Assembly: GCA_964537685.1 (NCBI GenBank)
Contig: CAZICM010000073.1
Span: 1 to 43,656 of the forward strand
DNA: 43,656 nucleotides
Source: CAZICM01 sp964537685
Lineage (GTDB): Bacteria; Myxococcota_A; Polyangia; Polyangiales; Polyangiaceae
Direction of reading: 5' to 3'
Below, one piece after another: positions 1-7,934 of this stretch; the first letter of the stretch is position 1, and the number at the start of each line of letters is the position of its first letter. The notes beneath the pieces were generated by a model. That model made no database searches, was not told the DNA's origin, and saw only the letters and a program-made list of their open reading frames with translations. The position numbers and the translations under genes are program-made.

Positions 1-160
1 CGGCGTCAACCGTGGCAGAAAGGCGGTTCAGCTCATCGAGGAACGGATCGCCCGTCCCCACAAGCGCCGTCACGGGCTTCGGGCTGGATTCTTCGGGCTT
101 CTCGGGAAAAGGTGTGCTGTTTTCTTGGCCCTCACGCGGGCCTTCATTATCGTTATGCAT
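1..160 (-). CDS. N-terminal part of an unrecognised protein, cut by the window edge
   Basis: Read on the minus strand, an ATG at 160-158 opens a frame that runs off the left edge (53 codons visible, beginning MHNDNEGPREGQENSTPFPE). A purine-rich GGAGA Shine-Dalgarno lies about 8 nt upstream of the ATG, which supports this start over the overlapping plus-strand frame. The visible N-terminus is acidic and Pro/Glu/Ser-rich with no signal peptide, so it looks like a disordered leader of a cytoplasmic protein. The last visible stretch (about residues 36-53, GDPFLDELNRLSATVDA) could begin a helix. I do not recognise the family; the rest of the gene is outside the window. Confidence 0.6.
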   Translation of the reverse strand, partial: MHNDNEGPREGQENSTPFPEKPEESSPKPVTALVGTGDPFLDELNRLSATVDA

Positions 161-329
161 AGCCGTATCTCCTATTCGCGTAGGGGAATCGGTCAGGGCT
201 GCGTCGGCGTCGGAAGCGCTGGCGTGGCCCGTCTCGTTTCTACGGCTACCAGTTTGGGGATCGGCTATAAGAAGCGCTACAATCGATCGGCTATTTAGCC
301 CACGATGGGTCTAATTAGCCCAGCACCAC

Positions 330-435
330 TGAATGCAGGACGCTCTGGACTGAGTGCATGACCTTTGGGGCTTGACTGCAAGCCGTTCCAGACCGAATGC
401 AGCTCCCCGCGCCCTGAATGCAACTCGTCCCCTCC
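330..435. repeat. Five TGANTGCA boxes at 21-22 nt spacing
   Basis: Near-identical 8-nt boxes begin at 330 (TGAATGCA), 351 (TGAGTGCA), 373 (TGACTGCA), 394 (CGAATGCA) and 415 (TGAATGCA). The spacings are 21, 22, 21 and 21 nt, i.e. about two helical turns, so all boxes face the same side of the DNA. The 13 nt between boxes are not conserved. The array ends about 10-30 nt before a candidate promoter for the CLC gene. This fits cooperative binding of a regulator. A degenerate tandem repeat with no function is the alternative. Confidence 0.6.
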
Positions 436-443
436 CAAATCCC

Positions 444-470
444 TTGACATCCCCCGCATCTTCCTATTAG
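444..470 (+). promoter_or_regulatory. Candidate promoter for the CLC-SDR operon
   Basis: A perfect TTGACA (444-449) is followed after 15 nt by TATTAG (465-470). The spacer is short for a sigma70 promoter, so this is tentative. The position is right: it would start transcription a few bases upstream of the ATG at 488 and lies directly after the 21-nt box array. Confidence 0.35.
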
Positions 471-487
471 CGTCCCCTCCGCCCACC

Positions 488-1786
488 ATGAACCGCCGCA
501 AACGCATCATCGCACTCGCTCAGTGGATTCTCTTGGGCGCTTTGGTGGGCGTCGTCTGCGGCGCCGCTTCCGCCCTCTTTCTTTGGCTCCTCGATGTCGT
601 CACCAATACCCGCAATCGCAATGAAATCCTTGTGCTTTCTCTGCCCCTCGCAGGTCTCGCCATCGGTTGGGTCTACGAACGCTTCGGTCAGCCTATCAAG
701 GCCGGCAATAATCTGATTATCGATACCATTCACGATAATGGTCCTGAAATTCCCGTGCGTATGGCCCCCATGGTGCTCTTGGGTACGGTGCTCACTCATC
801 TCTTCGGCGGAAGTGCAGGACGCGAGGGTACAGCCGTGCAAATGGGGGCAAGTCTCGCCGATTGGTTGTCTCATCGCTTAAAACTCGATCCTGCCCTGCG
901 CAATAAATTGCTCGCCGCCGGAGTTGCAGGCGGTTTTGGCTCGGTCTTTGGTACGCCTATCGCCGGGACTGTGTTTGGGCTGGAGTTTGTTGTGCTGGGG
1001 CATATCGAATATGCAGCCTTGCTTCCGGCTCTCGTGGCTTCGCTGTGCGGCGATTTGACAACCCGCGCCCTGGGGATTGCTCATACGGCTTATGCTCAGG
1101 CGCCTTTTGTGGCTCTATCGCCTTGGTTAATGCTGAAGTGGCTCGCTTTTGCGGCGGCTGTGGCGCTGACAACAACTGTATTTATCGAGCTGACCCATTT
1201 TCTTAAGAAGCAGGGAGAACAGCGTATCCCCCGTCTGCCTTCGAGGATGGCGCTTGGAGGAGTTGTTGTGCTGCTTCTATGGAAAGGCGTGGGCAGCAGC
1301 GATTACTTGGGCCTGGGCGTCCCGATGATCGTTCAATCGTTTGAAGATCCTCATTTGCCTGTCTATGCCTTTGCGCTGAAATTGTTGTTTACGGCGATTA
1401 CACTGGGCGCGGGGTTTTTAGGAGGAGAAGTCACTCCTTTGTTTTTTGTGGGGGCGGCGCTGGGGAATGTAATGGCCCGGGTTTTGGATCTTCCTTTGGA
1501 GCTGGGGGCGGGCATTGGTATGGCGGCGGTCTTTGCCGCGGCTTCAAATACGCCGCTCGCGCTGTCGGTGATGGCCGTGGAACTGTTGGGGGCAAATGTG
1601 TTGCCTCATGTGGTGATTGTGTCTGGGCTTAGTTTTTTGCTGACGGGGCATCGAAGTATTTATCCGGCCCAAAGGCTGTTTCGTATGACCAAGGGAGGCG
1701 CGGCGCTGGAGAAGGCGGTGGCGCTCCGGGAGTTGGGCCGTCCCAAAGGCTCTTCCAAGCCTAATTCCAAGGATTCTCATGGATAA
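488..1786 (+). CDS. CLC-family anion transporter, probably CLC-F type (fluoride/proton antiporter)
   Basis: A polytopic inner-membrane protein of 432 aa with CLC hallmarks: GSAGREGTAVQMG with the gating Glu, GGFGSVFGTPIAGTVFGLE, and GGEVTPLFFVGAALGN near the third conserved region. Two features point to the fluoride-exporting CLC-F/EriC-F branch: the usual GSGIP loop is replaced by AGNNLI, and GREG is followed by Thr and not Pro. From family knowledge, these antiporters expel F- in exchange for H+. I place the start at ATG 488 (MNRRKRII), just before the first membrane helix; the frame is open back to 365 but that extension is Pro/Ser-rich and looks non-coding. No strong Shine-Dalgarno is visible. 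The 3' end overlaps the next gene by 8 nt, indicating an operon. The subclass call rests on remembered motifs. Confidence 0.85.
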   Translation: MNRRKRIIALAQWILLGALVGVVCGAASALFLWLLDVVTNTRNRNEILVLSLPLAGLAIGWVYERFGQPIKAGNNLIIDTIHDNGPEIPVRMAPMVLLGTVLTHLFGGSAGREGTAVQMGASLADWLSHRLKLDPALRNKLLAAGVAGGFGSVFGTPIAGTVFGLEFVVLGHIEYAALLPALVASLCGDLTTRALGIAHTAYAQAPFVALSPWLMLKWLAFAAAVALTTTVFIELTHFLKKQGEQRIPRLPSRMALGGVVVLLLWKGVGSSDYLGLGVPMIVQSFEDPHLPVYAFALKLLFTAITLGAGFLGGEVTPLFFVGAALGNVMARVLDLPLELGAGIGMAAVFAAASNTPLALSVMAVELLGANVLPHVVIVSGLSFLLTGHRSIYPAQRLFRMTKGGAALEKAVALRELGRPKGSSKPNSKDSHG

Positions 1787-2723
1787 ATCCCGGCAAAGCG
1801 CGGCACCGCCGTCTATTTTGATTACCGGTTCCGAGGGACTTGTGGGGTGGGCGCTGAGGCGCCGGCTGCAAAGTTTGGGATTCAATGTGCGAGGCTTGGA
1901 TCTGCGGGCCGAAGATCCAGACGAACGCGGAGATGTGCGCGATTGGGAGCGGGTGCGGGCCGAGGTGAAAGATGCCGATGGAGTGATTCATTTGGCCGCT
2001 GTGTCGCGGGTGATTTGGGGTGAGCAGAATCCCGATCTGTGCTGGGATACCAATGTGGGCGGGCTCATGCATCTGTTGGAAGCTTCAACGCGCGGTTCGC
2101 GCAGGCCCTGGTTGGTGTTTGCGAGCAGCCGAGAGGTGTATGGGGAGCCCAGGCATTTGCCCGTGACCGAGGATGCTCCGCTTGCGCCTATCAATTGTTA
2201 TGGGCGTTCAAAAGTGGAAGGCGAGCGTTTGATTGCGGCGGTTCAGCGCGAGGGAATGAGAGCCTCTGTTCTTCGATTGTCCAATGTCTATGGGAGTATC
2301 CGCGATCATGCGGATAGGGTGGTGACGGCTTTTGCGCGGGGAGTGGTGTTTGACGAGCCGCTTCGGGTGGATGGCCCCGAGCATACCTTTGATTTTACGC
2401 ATATCGACGATACGGTTGGGGGAATTGAGGCGCTGGTGCGCCATTTTATACAAGGGGGCGAGGCATTGCCGCCCATTCATTTGGTTACGGGAACGCCTAC
2501 CACCTTGGGCCAATTGGCCGATCTGGCCGCGGAATTGGCCGGTCAACAGATGCGGATTCATTCGGCTCCGCCCAGAAGTTTTGATGTGGCGCGCTTTTTT
2601 GGTTGTCCCGATCGGGCGCGGGAACTGCTCGGTTGGTCGCCTCGGGTTCATCTCGCCCATGGGCTGAGAAGGCTGGTTCTGGATTTTCGTGCCGTTCGCG
2701 CGAAGGCTTTGGATCAAGCCTAA
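1779..2723 (+). CDS. NAD-dependent epimerase/dehydratase (extended SDR)
   Basis: A 314-aa extended short-chain dehydrogenase/reductase. The N-terminal Rossmann motif is ILITGSEGLVG (GxxGxxG), an acidic LDLRAED follows at the end of beta-2 (NAD-type), the catalytic Ser lies in FASSREVYG, and the YxxxK pair is YGRSK. This is the fold of NDP-sugar epimerases and dehydratases, but nothing shows the substrate and no sugar-pathway gene is nearby. The start codon overlaps the end of the CLC gene (ATGGATAA), so translation is probably coupled although the functions are not obviously related. Full length for the family. Confidence 0.85.
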   Translation: MDKSRQSAAPPSILITGSEGLVGWALRRRLQSLGFNVRGLDLRAEDPDERGDVRDWERVRAEVKDADGVIHLAAVSRVIWGEQNPDLCWDTNVGGLMHLLEASTRGSRRPWLVFASSREVYGEPRHLPVTEDAPLAPINCYGRSKVEGERLIAAVQREGMRASVLRLSNVYGSIRDHADRVVTAFARGVVFDEPLRVDGPEHTFDFTHIDDTVGGIEALVRHFIQGGEALPPIHLVTGTPTTLGQLADLAAELAGQQMRIHSAPPRSFDVARFFGCPDRARELLGWSPRVHLAHGLRRLVLDFRAVRAKALDQA

Positions 2724-2753
2724 GAAACGCCCTCAACTTTTTTACTTTCGGTC

Positions 2754-2789
2754 TTGACTTGTTGTAAGTAATCACTTACTATCTTGCTC
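2754..2789 (+). promoter_or_regulatory. Promoter with overlapping palindromic operator for the TetR/exporter operon
   Basis: TTGACT (2754-2759) and TACTAT (2777-2782) are separated by exactly 17 nt. The spacer is largely occupied by GTAAGTAATCACTTAC (2764-2779), a palindrome matching its complement at 14 of 16 positions and touching the -10. Such placement is typical of autorepressing TetR regulators. The -10 ends 7 nt before the TetR ATG (2790) and no Shine-Dalgarno is present, so the transcript probably starts at or next to the ATG (leaderless). Confidence 0.75.
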
Positions 2790-3407
2790 ATGACTGAAAC
2801 CCGCCGAAGTTCCGAGGTTCGCAAGGCCGAACTGACAGACGCCGCACTTCATATTATCGCCACGCAGGGCATCGCTTCGCTGAGCACCCGGGCGCTGGCG
2901 GACCATGTTGGACTAACAACAGGCGCTATTTTCCGGCATTTTGAATCGCTGGATGCCTTGTTGGACGCGGTGGTCTGCCGGGTCGAGGCCGTGCTGGATT
3001 CGACATTTCCGCCCGCTGATATAAGCCCTTCTGAACGGCTATTTCACTTTGTGGAGGCGCGAAGCAGCGCGGTCGGTAGTCAGCTCGGCATTTTAAGGCT
3101 TGTGCTGTCCGAGCAGTTTCTTCTGGCGCTGCCTAAAGATGGTTCGGCGCGGCTTTCCCGCTGTGTGATGAAGACAAGGGTTTTTCTGCGGGAATGCATT
3201 CAAGAAGCCCAGCAAGCAGGCGAAATCCGTTCGGATGTCGATGCGGGCGGGCTTGCGGCCGTCGTGATGGGTACGATTCAAATCCTCGCGCTTTCAGCCG
3301 CTCATCCCGGGCAACAAGCCGTGGATGCCTCGCAAGTCCGGCAAGTGCTGGCTCGCTTGATTCAGGTTCCTGCGAAATCCCGGGCTCAATCTCAAAAGAA
3401 ATCTTGA
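2790..3407 (+). CDS. TetR/AcrR-family transcriptional repressor
   Basis: A 205-aa regulator. The N-terminal TetR helix-turn-helix spans about residues 8-55: ALHIIATQGIASLSTRALAD, then a recognition helix HVGLTTGAIFRHFESLDAL, the standard TetR signature. The C-terminal ligand domain (about 75-190) is unspecific. The ATG at 2790 is preferred over an in-frame TTG at 2784 because 2784 would fall inside or before the predicted transcription start. The gene is followed 16 nt later by a tripartite ABC exporter on the same strand, so it most likely represses itself and that exporter in response to an exported compound. The ligand is unknown. Confidence 0.9.
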   Translation: MTETRRSSEVRKAELTDAALHIIATQGIASLSTRALADHVGLTTGAIFRHFESLDALLDAVVCRVEAVLDSTFPPADISPSERLFHFVEARSSAVGSQLGILRLVLSEQFLLALPKDGSARLSRCVMKTRVFLRECIQEAQQAGEIRSDVDAGGLAAVVMGTIQILALSAAHPGQQAVDASQVRQVLARLIQVPAKSRAQSQKKS

Positions 3408-3423
3408 TGTGGAGGGCATTGTG

Positions 3424-4596
3424 ATGAAGATCCCGCAACCTTTGATAAAGATGTTGGATATGGGCCGGCGTCTGCTCTGGCCCATTGTGGTGCTGGCGGT
3501 GGTGGGCGCGGTGTTGTGGCTGAAGCTGTGGGCGCCCCAAAACGTGCAAACGGTGAGCGTCGAGCGCGGGGATGTGCGGCACGAGGCTTTTGGCCGGGGA
3601 ACCATCGAGAGTCAGCGCGAGGCGGCGGTGGGTTTCGATTTGGTGGGCCGTTTAAGCGAGGTGCTGGTTGAGGAGGGGGCGCGGGTTACGCTGGGCCAGG
3701 AATTGGCGAGGCTGGAGACGAATCAGGCCGAAGCCGAGCTTCGTTCTGCGCGCACGGGGGTTACGGCCGCACGGGCTTCGCTTCAAAGGCTGGCCGCCGA
3801 GGAGGAAAAGGCAAGGGCGCTGCTTTTGAGTGCCGAGCGCGAAGCTGCGCGGACTCAATCTTTGTTCGATGCGGGTACTCTGGCCGGGCAATTGCGCGAT
3901 GAGGCGGCGGATCGGCTGCGGGTGGCCCGGGCCGAACTCGATAAGGTGCTGGCTCAGCGTTCAGAGGCAACACGGGGGATTGAAGTCGCCGCCGGGGGTG
4001 TGGAGCAGAAACGGGTGGCGATGGTGAGGGCGACCTTGCTTGCGCCTTTTGATGGATTGGTCACGCGGAGGCTTCGAGAGCCGGGAGATTCGATTAGCCC
4101 AGGCTCGGCGGTTCTGCGGATTGTGGATGCCACCAAAGTCTATGTGCAGGCATCGATGGATGAAACGGTGCTTCCGCTGCTCGCCCAGGATCAGCCCAGT
4201 GCCATTTTATTCCCTGGGGCGGCTTCGCCGGCGAACGGAAAAGTCACTCGGATTTCCTGGGAGGCCGATCGGCAGACCCATGAACTCTTGGTGGATATTG
4301 CGCCGGATAAACTCGATCGGCGGGTGGCGATTGGACAGAGGGCGGATGTGCGCATCGAGTTGGCCAAGCGCGAGCAAGTCCTACGAATTCCCGTGAAAGT
4401 GATCTATCATGACGATTCGGGGGCTTATGTATTTACCGATCGGGGTGGACGCATTTCGAGAGCAAGGCCACGCTTTGGGGTGACGGGTGGCGATTATGTG
4501 GAAGTGTTGGATGGGCTTCGCGAGGGAGAGCTGGTGCTCGCTTCTTCGCGTCCCGGCGTAGCGCTCGGCGAAGGGCGCAGGTGGGTAGCCGAATGA
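3424..4596 (+). CDS. HlyD/MacA-type periplasmic adaptor of an ABC exporter
   Basis: A 390-aa membrane-fusion protein that should link an inner-membrane ABC transporter to an outer-membrane channel. It has one N-terminal membrane anchor (about residues 15-35), a split barrel-sandwich/lipoyl domain (GFDLVGRLSEVLVEEGARV before, RATLLAPFDGLVTRRLREPG after), and an Ala/Glu/Arg-rich coiled-coil hairpin of about 110 residues between them. A beta-barrel and C-terminal domain follow. I choose ATG 3424, which has GGAGG 8 nt upstream; an in-frame GTG lies further 5'. The stop overlaps the permease start (ATGA), so the two are translationally coupled. With the DevC-like permease it resembles DevB of DevBCA exporters. 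Confidence 0.88.
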   Translation: MKIPQPLIKMLDMGRRLLWPIVVLAVVGAVLWLKLWAPQNVQTVSVERGDVRHEAFGRGTIESQREAAVGFDLVGRLSEVLVEEGARVTLGQELARLETNQAEAELRSARTGVTAARASLQRLAAEEEKARALLLSAEREAARTQSLFDAGTLAGQLRDEAADRLRVARAELDKVLAQRSEATRGIEVAAGGVEQKRVAMVRATLLAPFDGLVTRRLREPGDSISPGSAVLRIVDATKVYVQASMDETVLPLLAQDQPSAILFPGAASPANGKVTRISWEADRQTHELLVDIAPDKLDRRVAIGQRADVRIELAKREQVLRIPVKVIYHDDSGAYVFTDRGGRISRARPRFGVTGGDYVEVLDGLREGELVLASSRPGVALGEGRRWVAE

Positions 4597-5804
4597 ACTT
4601 AGCGATTCGGGATATTCGCCGGCATTTGGCGAGGTTTTTGGGTACGGCCGCGGGTTTTGGCCTGCTTCTCAGCGTGGTGATCGCCATGCAGGGCATTTAT
4701 GCGGGCATGGTCGATGACGCGACGCTGCTCACCAGAGCCATGAAGGCCAATCTTTGGATTGTACAGCGCAATACGCGAGGACCTTTTGCGGAAGCGTCGC
4801 GCCTCGATCCAAGCGTGGAACAGCGGGCGGCGGCCATTCCGGGGGTAAGAACCGCAAGACCCTATACCTATCAGTTAATTCAGCGGGAGCATAAAGGAGC
4901 CGTGCTACGTATTGCGCTGATTGGCTTGGGCTGGCCGGACGATAAGGGTCAGTTTCTTCCTCTGGTGCAAGGGCGGCGAATCCAGCAGCCTCATGGTGAG
5001 ATTATCGTGGATGCCTCGCTGGGCCTTGCTATCGGCGAGACGCTGACCCTGGCCCATGAGCCTTACCGGGTCGTAGGATTGACGAAAAATGCCCTCACTT
5101 CGGGCGGAGATTCGGTCGCCTTTATGTCGCTTGCGGACACACAACTGGTGGCGCTGGATCAGCCGCCGGAGGCCACGCTTCTCGAGCGGGAGCGGGTTGT
5201 GGAACGCCTGCGCCGCACGGATTTAGGCCGTGGACAGCCTTCGCTTGAAGATCTCGCTAAAGATCCGCGCTGGCGCCCGCCCGCGCTTTCATCGCCTCCT
5301 TTGGCGGCTGTGCTTGTCGAAGCGGAGCCTCACCGCATCGGCGAAGTCCGGGAAACCTTGAAAAGCTGGGGCGATGTGAGTGTCTATAGCCATGAAGAAG
5401 AAGAATCTTTGCTGCTGGGCGGGGTGGTTCAGCGGGCCCGCATGCAGATAGGGCTTTTCACGGCCATCCTCACGCTGACGGCCGCGGTGATTGTGATGAT
5501 GGTGATGTACAACCTTACGCTGGAGAAAACCCACGATTTAGCGGTTCTTAAGCTATTGGGGGCGCCTCGTCCCAGGCTGTTGGGGATGATTTTGCAGCAG
5601 GCGTGGTTCTTGGGTTTGTTGGGATATTCAGCGGCTTATTTGATTGGACAGGTGGCCTTCCCGCTCTTTCCAAGGCGGGTTGTGATTACGCCGATGATTT
5701 CGGTCGCGGCTCCGGCGATTACGCTGCTCATTGTCACCTTGGCGAGCATACTGGGGCTTGTACATGTTATGCGTGTCGATCCTTCGCGCGCCTTGGAGGG
5801 TTAG
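4593..5804 (+). CDS. FtsX-domain ABC transporter permease (DevC/MacB-like)
   Basis: A 403-aa permease with the FtsX/MacB plan: one N-terminal transmembrane helix (about 20-42, GFGLLLSVVIAMQGIYAG), a large periplasmic domain (about 45-285), and three C-terminal helices (about 290-395). The early LWIVQRNTRGPFAEAS segment is reminiscent of DevC permeases. The start ATG (4593) overlaps the adaptor stop; an upstream in-frame GTG at 4581 is less likely. Unlike MacB it carries no ATPase domain, which is supplied by the next gene. The substrate is unknown; relatives export glycolipids, lipoproteins or toxic compounds. Confidence 0.85.
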   Translation: MNLAIRDIRRHLARFLGTAAGFGLLLSVVIAMQGIYAGMVDDATLLTRAMKANLWIVQRNTRGPFAEASRLDPSVEQRAAAIPGVRTARPYTYQLIQREHKGAVLRIALIGLGWPDDKGQFLPLVQGRRIQQPHGEIIVDASLGLAIGETLTLAHEPYRVVGLTKNALTSGGDSVAFMSLADTQLVALDQPPEATLLERERVVERLRRTDLGRGQPSLEDLAKDPRWRPPALSSPPLAAVLVEAEPHRIGEVRETLKSWGDVSVYSHEEEESLLLGGVVQRARMQIGLFTAILTLTAAVIVMMVMYNLTLEKTHDLAVLKLLGAPRPRLLGMILQQAWFLGLLGYSAAYLIGQVAFPLFPRRVVITPMISVAAPAITLLIVTLASILGLVHVMRVDPSRALEG

Positions 5805-5806
5805 TC

Positions 5807-6535
5807 ATGGAGAATGCCGTTCAAGCCGTTGGGCTGCATAAAACCTATGGAAGTGGTTCGAGTTTGGTTGTGGCGCTCCAGGGAGTCGATTTTTCTCTCG
5901 CCCGGGGCACAGTGGCGGCGTTGTTGGGACCGAGCGGTTCAGGAAAATCCACGCTGATCAAGGCGCTGGGCTTTGTGTCGCCGGCAGAAAAAGGAGAAGT
6001 ATTCTTTGAAGGCCGTTCGGTCGTAAAAGACGGCGTTGCCCGGATGGATCTGGCAGAGCTCCGAAGGCTGCATTTAGGATTTGTGTTTCAAAAAGCCAAC
6101 CTCACGACCTTCCTGACAGCCCGGGAGAATGTAGAGATCGCATGTGAGTTTGGTGGAAAGGCGAAGGGGCGCAAGCATGCCCGGGAGCTATTGGACTATT
6201 TGGAAGTTGGGCACCGGGAGAATTCCTATCCCGAAATGCTGAGCGGAGGCGAACAGCAGCGGGTGGCCATTGCGCGGGCGCTTGCGAACGAGCCTTCGTT
6301 GATATTGGCCGACGAGCCGACGGCGGCGCTGGACAGCATCCGAAGCCGTATTGTGATGGAACTCTTTCGGAAGGTTGCGCATGAGCGGGGCGCGGCAGTT
6401 CTTGTGGTGACGCATGATCACAGGGCGCTCGATGTGTTTGATGTTCTGTATGAAATGGAGGATGGCCGGATTAAACCCGCAGAGCACCAGCCCGAGACGC
6501 GGCACGAACAATGTCAAGTTCAAAATCATGTATAG
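5807..6535 (+). CDS. ABC transporter ATP-binding subunit (LolD/DevA-like)
   Basis: A 242-aa nucleotide-binding subunit with every expected motif: Walker A GPSGSGKST, Q-loop FVFQKANLT, signature LSGGEQQRV, Walker B LILADEP, D-loop AALD and switch His in VVTHDHR. The ATG at 5807 follows the permease stop by 2 nt with GGAGG about 7 nt upstream; the longer in-frame extension into the permease gene is a shadow. The family (MacB/LolD/DevA) powers FtsX-type permeases acting on periplasmic substrates, which fits the two genes before it. It closes the operon begun by the TetR gene. The 83 nt downstream hold no clear hairpin-plus-T-run terminator. Confidence 0.92.
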   Translation: MENAVQAVGLHKTYGSGSSLVVALQGVDFSLARGTVAALLGPSGSGKSTLIKALGFVSPAEKGEVFFEGRSVVKDGVARMDLAELRRLHLGFVFQKANLTTFLTARENVEIACEFGGKAKGRKHARELLDYLEVGHRENSYPEMLSGGEQQRVAIARALANEPSLILADEPTAALDSIRSRIVMELFRKVAHERGAAVLVVTHDHRALDVFDVLYEMEDGRIKPAEHQPETRHEQCQVQNHV

Positions 6536-6618
6536 TCCAGCGTCCCGAAAATCGCCGCCGGCTTAACATGGTTTTTTCAATACAATCATTTTTATTATAT
6601 TATCGAAGCGATTTCATT

Positions 6619-7800
6619 CTATAAATAACTCCAATACCATTCTTTATGCTGCCTTTTGAGCGCCGAGAATTTTTTGCATAGCGGATACAAGACAATGACA
6701 ACGGCGATCCAAGCCAAATAGGCTCCCCACAGAGGAAGCGGCGCGACGCCCATCGATCCTTCCGGCGGAGGCAAAAACAACCGATTGCCTTCTAAATAAT
6801 AAGCAATTGGAAAGGATGTCCATCTTAATATGATTAAATGCATCACATAATAAAAGAGCGGGGCGCCGCCAAAGACGGACAGAACGCGGAGCGCCGCATA
6901 TTCCCTGGATGTATCCAAAAAACTGAGCACGCAAAATGCGGGGCCCAGCGTCATCAATAAAAAGCAAAGCGATGGTGGGTATTTGTTACACTTTAAAAAT
7001 GAAAGCGCGGTCATGATTGGAGTGGATTGGGTAGACCACGGAATCGGATCTCCATACAAATTCGATAAACGGAGCAAAATAAATGCCGCTGTGAGGGCGA
7101 TGCCTATTTTTAAATTGAATGCCTTTCGGACAGCCATAGGCTTTTGCATGACCGGCCCAAATACAAAACCCATCGCCATCACGCCTATCCACGGAATCAA
7201 GGGATACGCGACGTCGAATCTGTGGTGCGCAATAGGTTCGAGCGGGCCTTGCTCATGAAGGATTTTCCACAGCCATGAAAGCGATCCGAATGCTGATGAA
7301 TGAATAGAATCAAGCGCATTGTGCCCCACGATCATCATAAGCGCGATGCTTCCCACAGCCCATCTCGGAAGCCTGCACAAGAAGCCCAGCGCAATCATCG
7401 ACCAGCCGATGGCCCAGATGATTTGAAGCATCGAATACCGGTAAAATGGATCGGGAGACCAGCCCGCGCGCATCACGGTAAGCTCTAAAAGCACCATCCA
7501 CGCCCCGCGGCTCCATAAAAATCTTGACAGCTCGGCCGCTCCGCGCTTCTGCCCATTAAAGAATGCTGCCGTCCCCGCTAAAAATAAAAATGTGGGCGCG
7601 CAAAAATGCGTGATCCAGCGCGTAAAAAACAATATCGGCGTTGTCGTCGAAAGGTTCTCGGGGTTGTTTGCAAAGCTGTTGGAAAAAAACTCACGCGCAT
7701 GGTCGAGCGCCATCAAAATCATCACGGCTCCCCGCAGCGCATCGATCGCAAAATTGCGGGACGGTGTGGCCGAGGCTTTCTCTGTCGAAGGCTGATTCAT
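6619..7800 (-). CDS. DUF1624 / heparan-alpha-glucosaminide N-acetyltransferase-like membrane protein
   Basis: A 393-aa polytopic protein. The N-terminus carries RNFAIDALRGAVMILMALDHAREFF, split here as RNFAIDALRG and ALDHAREFFS, the signature of the DUF1624/HGSNAT-like acyltransferases. About ten hydrophobic segments follow. Family members are thought to move acetyl groups across the membrane onto sugars; the bacterial substrate is unknown. The ATG at 7800 is the only in-frame start, because a TAA lies 12 nt upstream. It overlaps the stop of a tiny upstream ORF with a much better ribosome site (separate entry). It is divergent from rsgA. Confidence 0.8.
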   Translation of the reverse strand: MNQPSTEKASATPSRNFAIDALRGAVMILMALDHAREFFSNSFANNPENLSTTTPILFFTRWITHFCAPTFLFLAGTAAFFNGQKRGAAELSRFLWSRGAWMVLLELTVMRAGWSPDPFYRYSMLQIIWAIGWSMIALGFLCRLPRWAVGSIALMMIVGHNALDSIHSSAFGSLSWLWKILHEQGPLEPIAHHRFDVAYPLIPWIGVMAMGFVFGPVMQKPMAVRKAFNLKIGIALTAAFILLRLSNLYGDPIPWSTQSTPIMTALSFLKCNKYPPSLCFLLMTLGPAFCVLSFLDTSREYAALRVLSVFGGAPLFYYVMHLIILRWTSFPIAYYLEGNRLFLPPPEGSMGVAPLPLWGAYLAWIAVVIVLYPLCKKFSALKRQHKEWYWSYL

Positions 7801-7820
7801 CGCTCGCCTTTAGCCTTCAT
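7797..7820 (-). CDS. Seven-codon upstream ORF overlapping the DUF1624 start
   Basis: On the minus strand, ATG (7820-7818) begins M-K-A-K-G-E-R and then TGA. That TGA (7799-7797) overlaps the ATG of the DUF1624 gene as ATGA. The tiny ORF has a consensus Shine-Dalgarno, AAGGAGG at 7834-7828, exactly 7 nt upstream, whereas the DUF1624 ATG has none of comparable strength at the right distance. This layout suggests ribosomes load on the small ORF and re-initiate at the membrane-protein start. It may be a translational coupling device and not a peptide with its own role. Confidence 0.5.
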   Translation of the reverse strand: MKAKGER

Positions 7821-7848
7821 GGCGCATCCTCCTTCTCAAAGCTACATC

Positions 7849-7865
7849 AAACGCACGGTGCGTTT
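7849..7865. promoter_or_regulatory. Perfect 17-nt palindrome between DUF1624 and rsgA
   Basis: AAACGCACGGTGCGTTT is a perfect 7-bp inverted repeat around a 3-nt centre. It lies in the 134-nt region between two divergent genes, 29 nt upstream of the uORF start and 33 nt upstream of the rsgA -35 box. It is well placed to be an operator for the DUF1624 side. No regulator gene is adjacent, so the binding protein is unknown. Confidence 0.45.
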
Positions 7866-7897
7866 TCATTCCAATATCTTCCGGCCCCACTTCTCAA

Positions 7898-7926
7898 TTG
7901 CCCCTTACATTTTCATTTGCTAACAT
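7898..7926 (+). promoter_or_regulatory. Candidate rsgA promoter
   Basis: TTGCCC (7898-7903) and TAACAT (7921-7926) are 17 nt apart. The -10 ends 8 nt before the rsgA ATG (7935) and there is no Shine-Dalgarno, so this would give a leaderless or nearly leaderless mRNA like that of the TetR gene at 2790. Confidence 0.45.
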
Positions 7927-7934
7927 GTGCTCCC

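Larger units (their letters stand above)
161..487. other. Repeat-rich intergenic region between divergent genes
   Basis: About 330 nt without a convincing gene, between the partial minus-strand gene and the CLC gene. It holds several direct repeats: GATCGGCTAT at 259-268 and 285-294; WWTTAGCCCA at 293-302 and 313-322; and a set of five TGANTGCA boxes (separate entry). These look like regulatory or iteron-like repeats and not coding sequence. I looked for a fluoride riboswitch because the downstream gene resembles CLC-F antiporters, and recognised none. Confidence 0.5.

Noticed and set aside
12..314. 100-codon plus-strand frame at the left edge
   Set aside because: It is antisense to a minus-strand start with a good Shine-Dalgarno, and runs through intergenic repeats.
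161..487. Fluoride riboswitch upstream of the CLC-F-like gene
   Set aside because: I could not find the conserved GGNGAUGG...CC pairing and downstream core; a partial GATGGG match near 303-309 lacks the rest.
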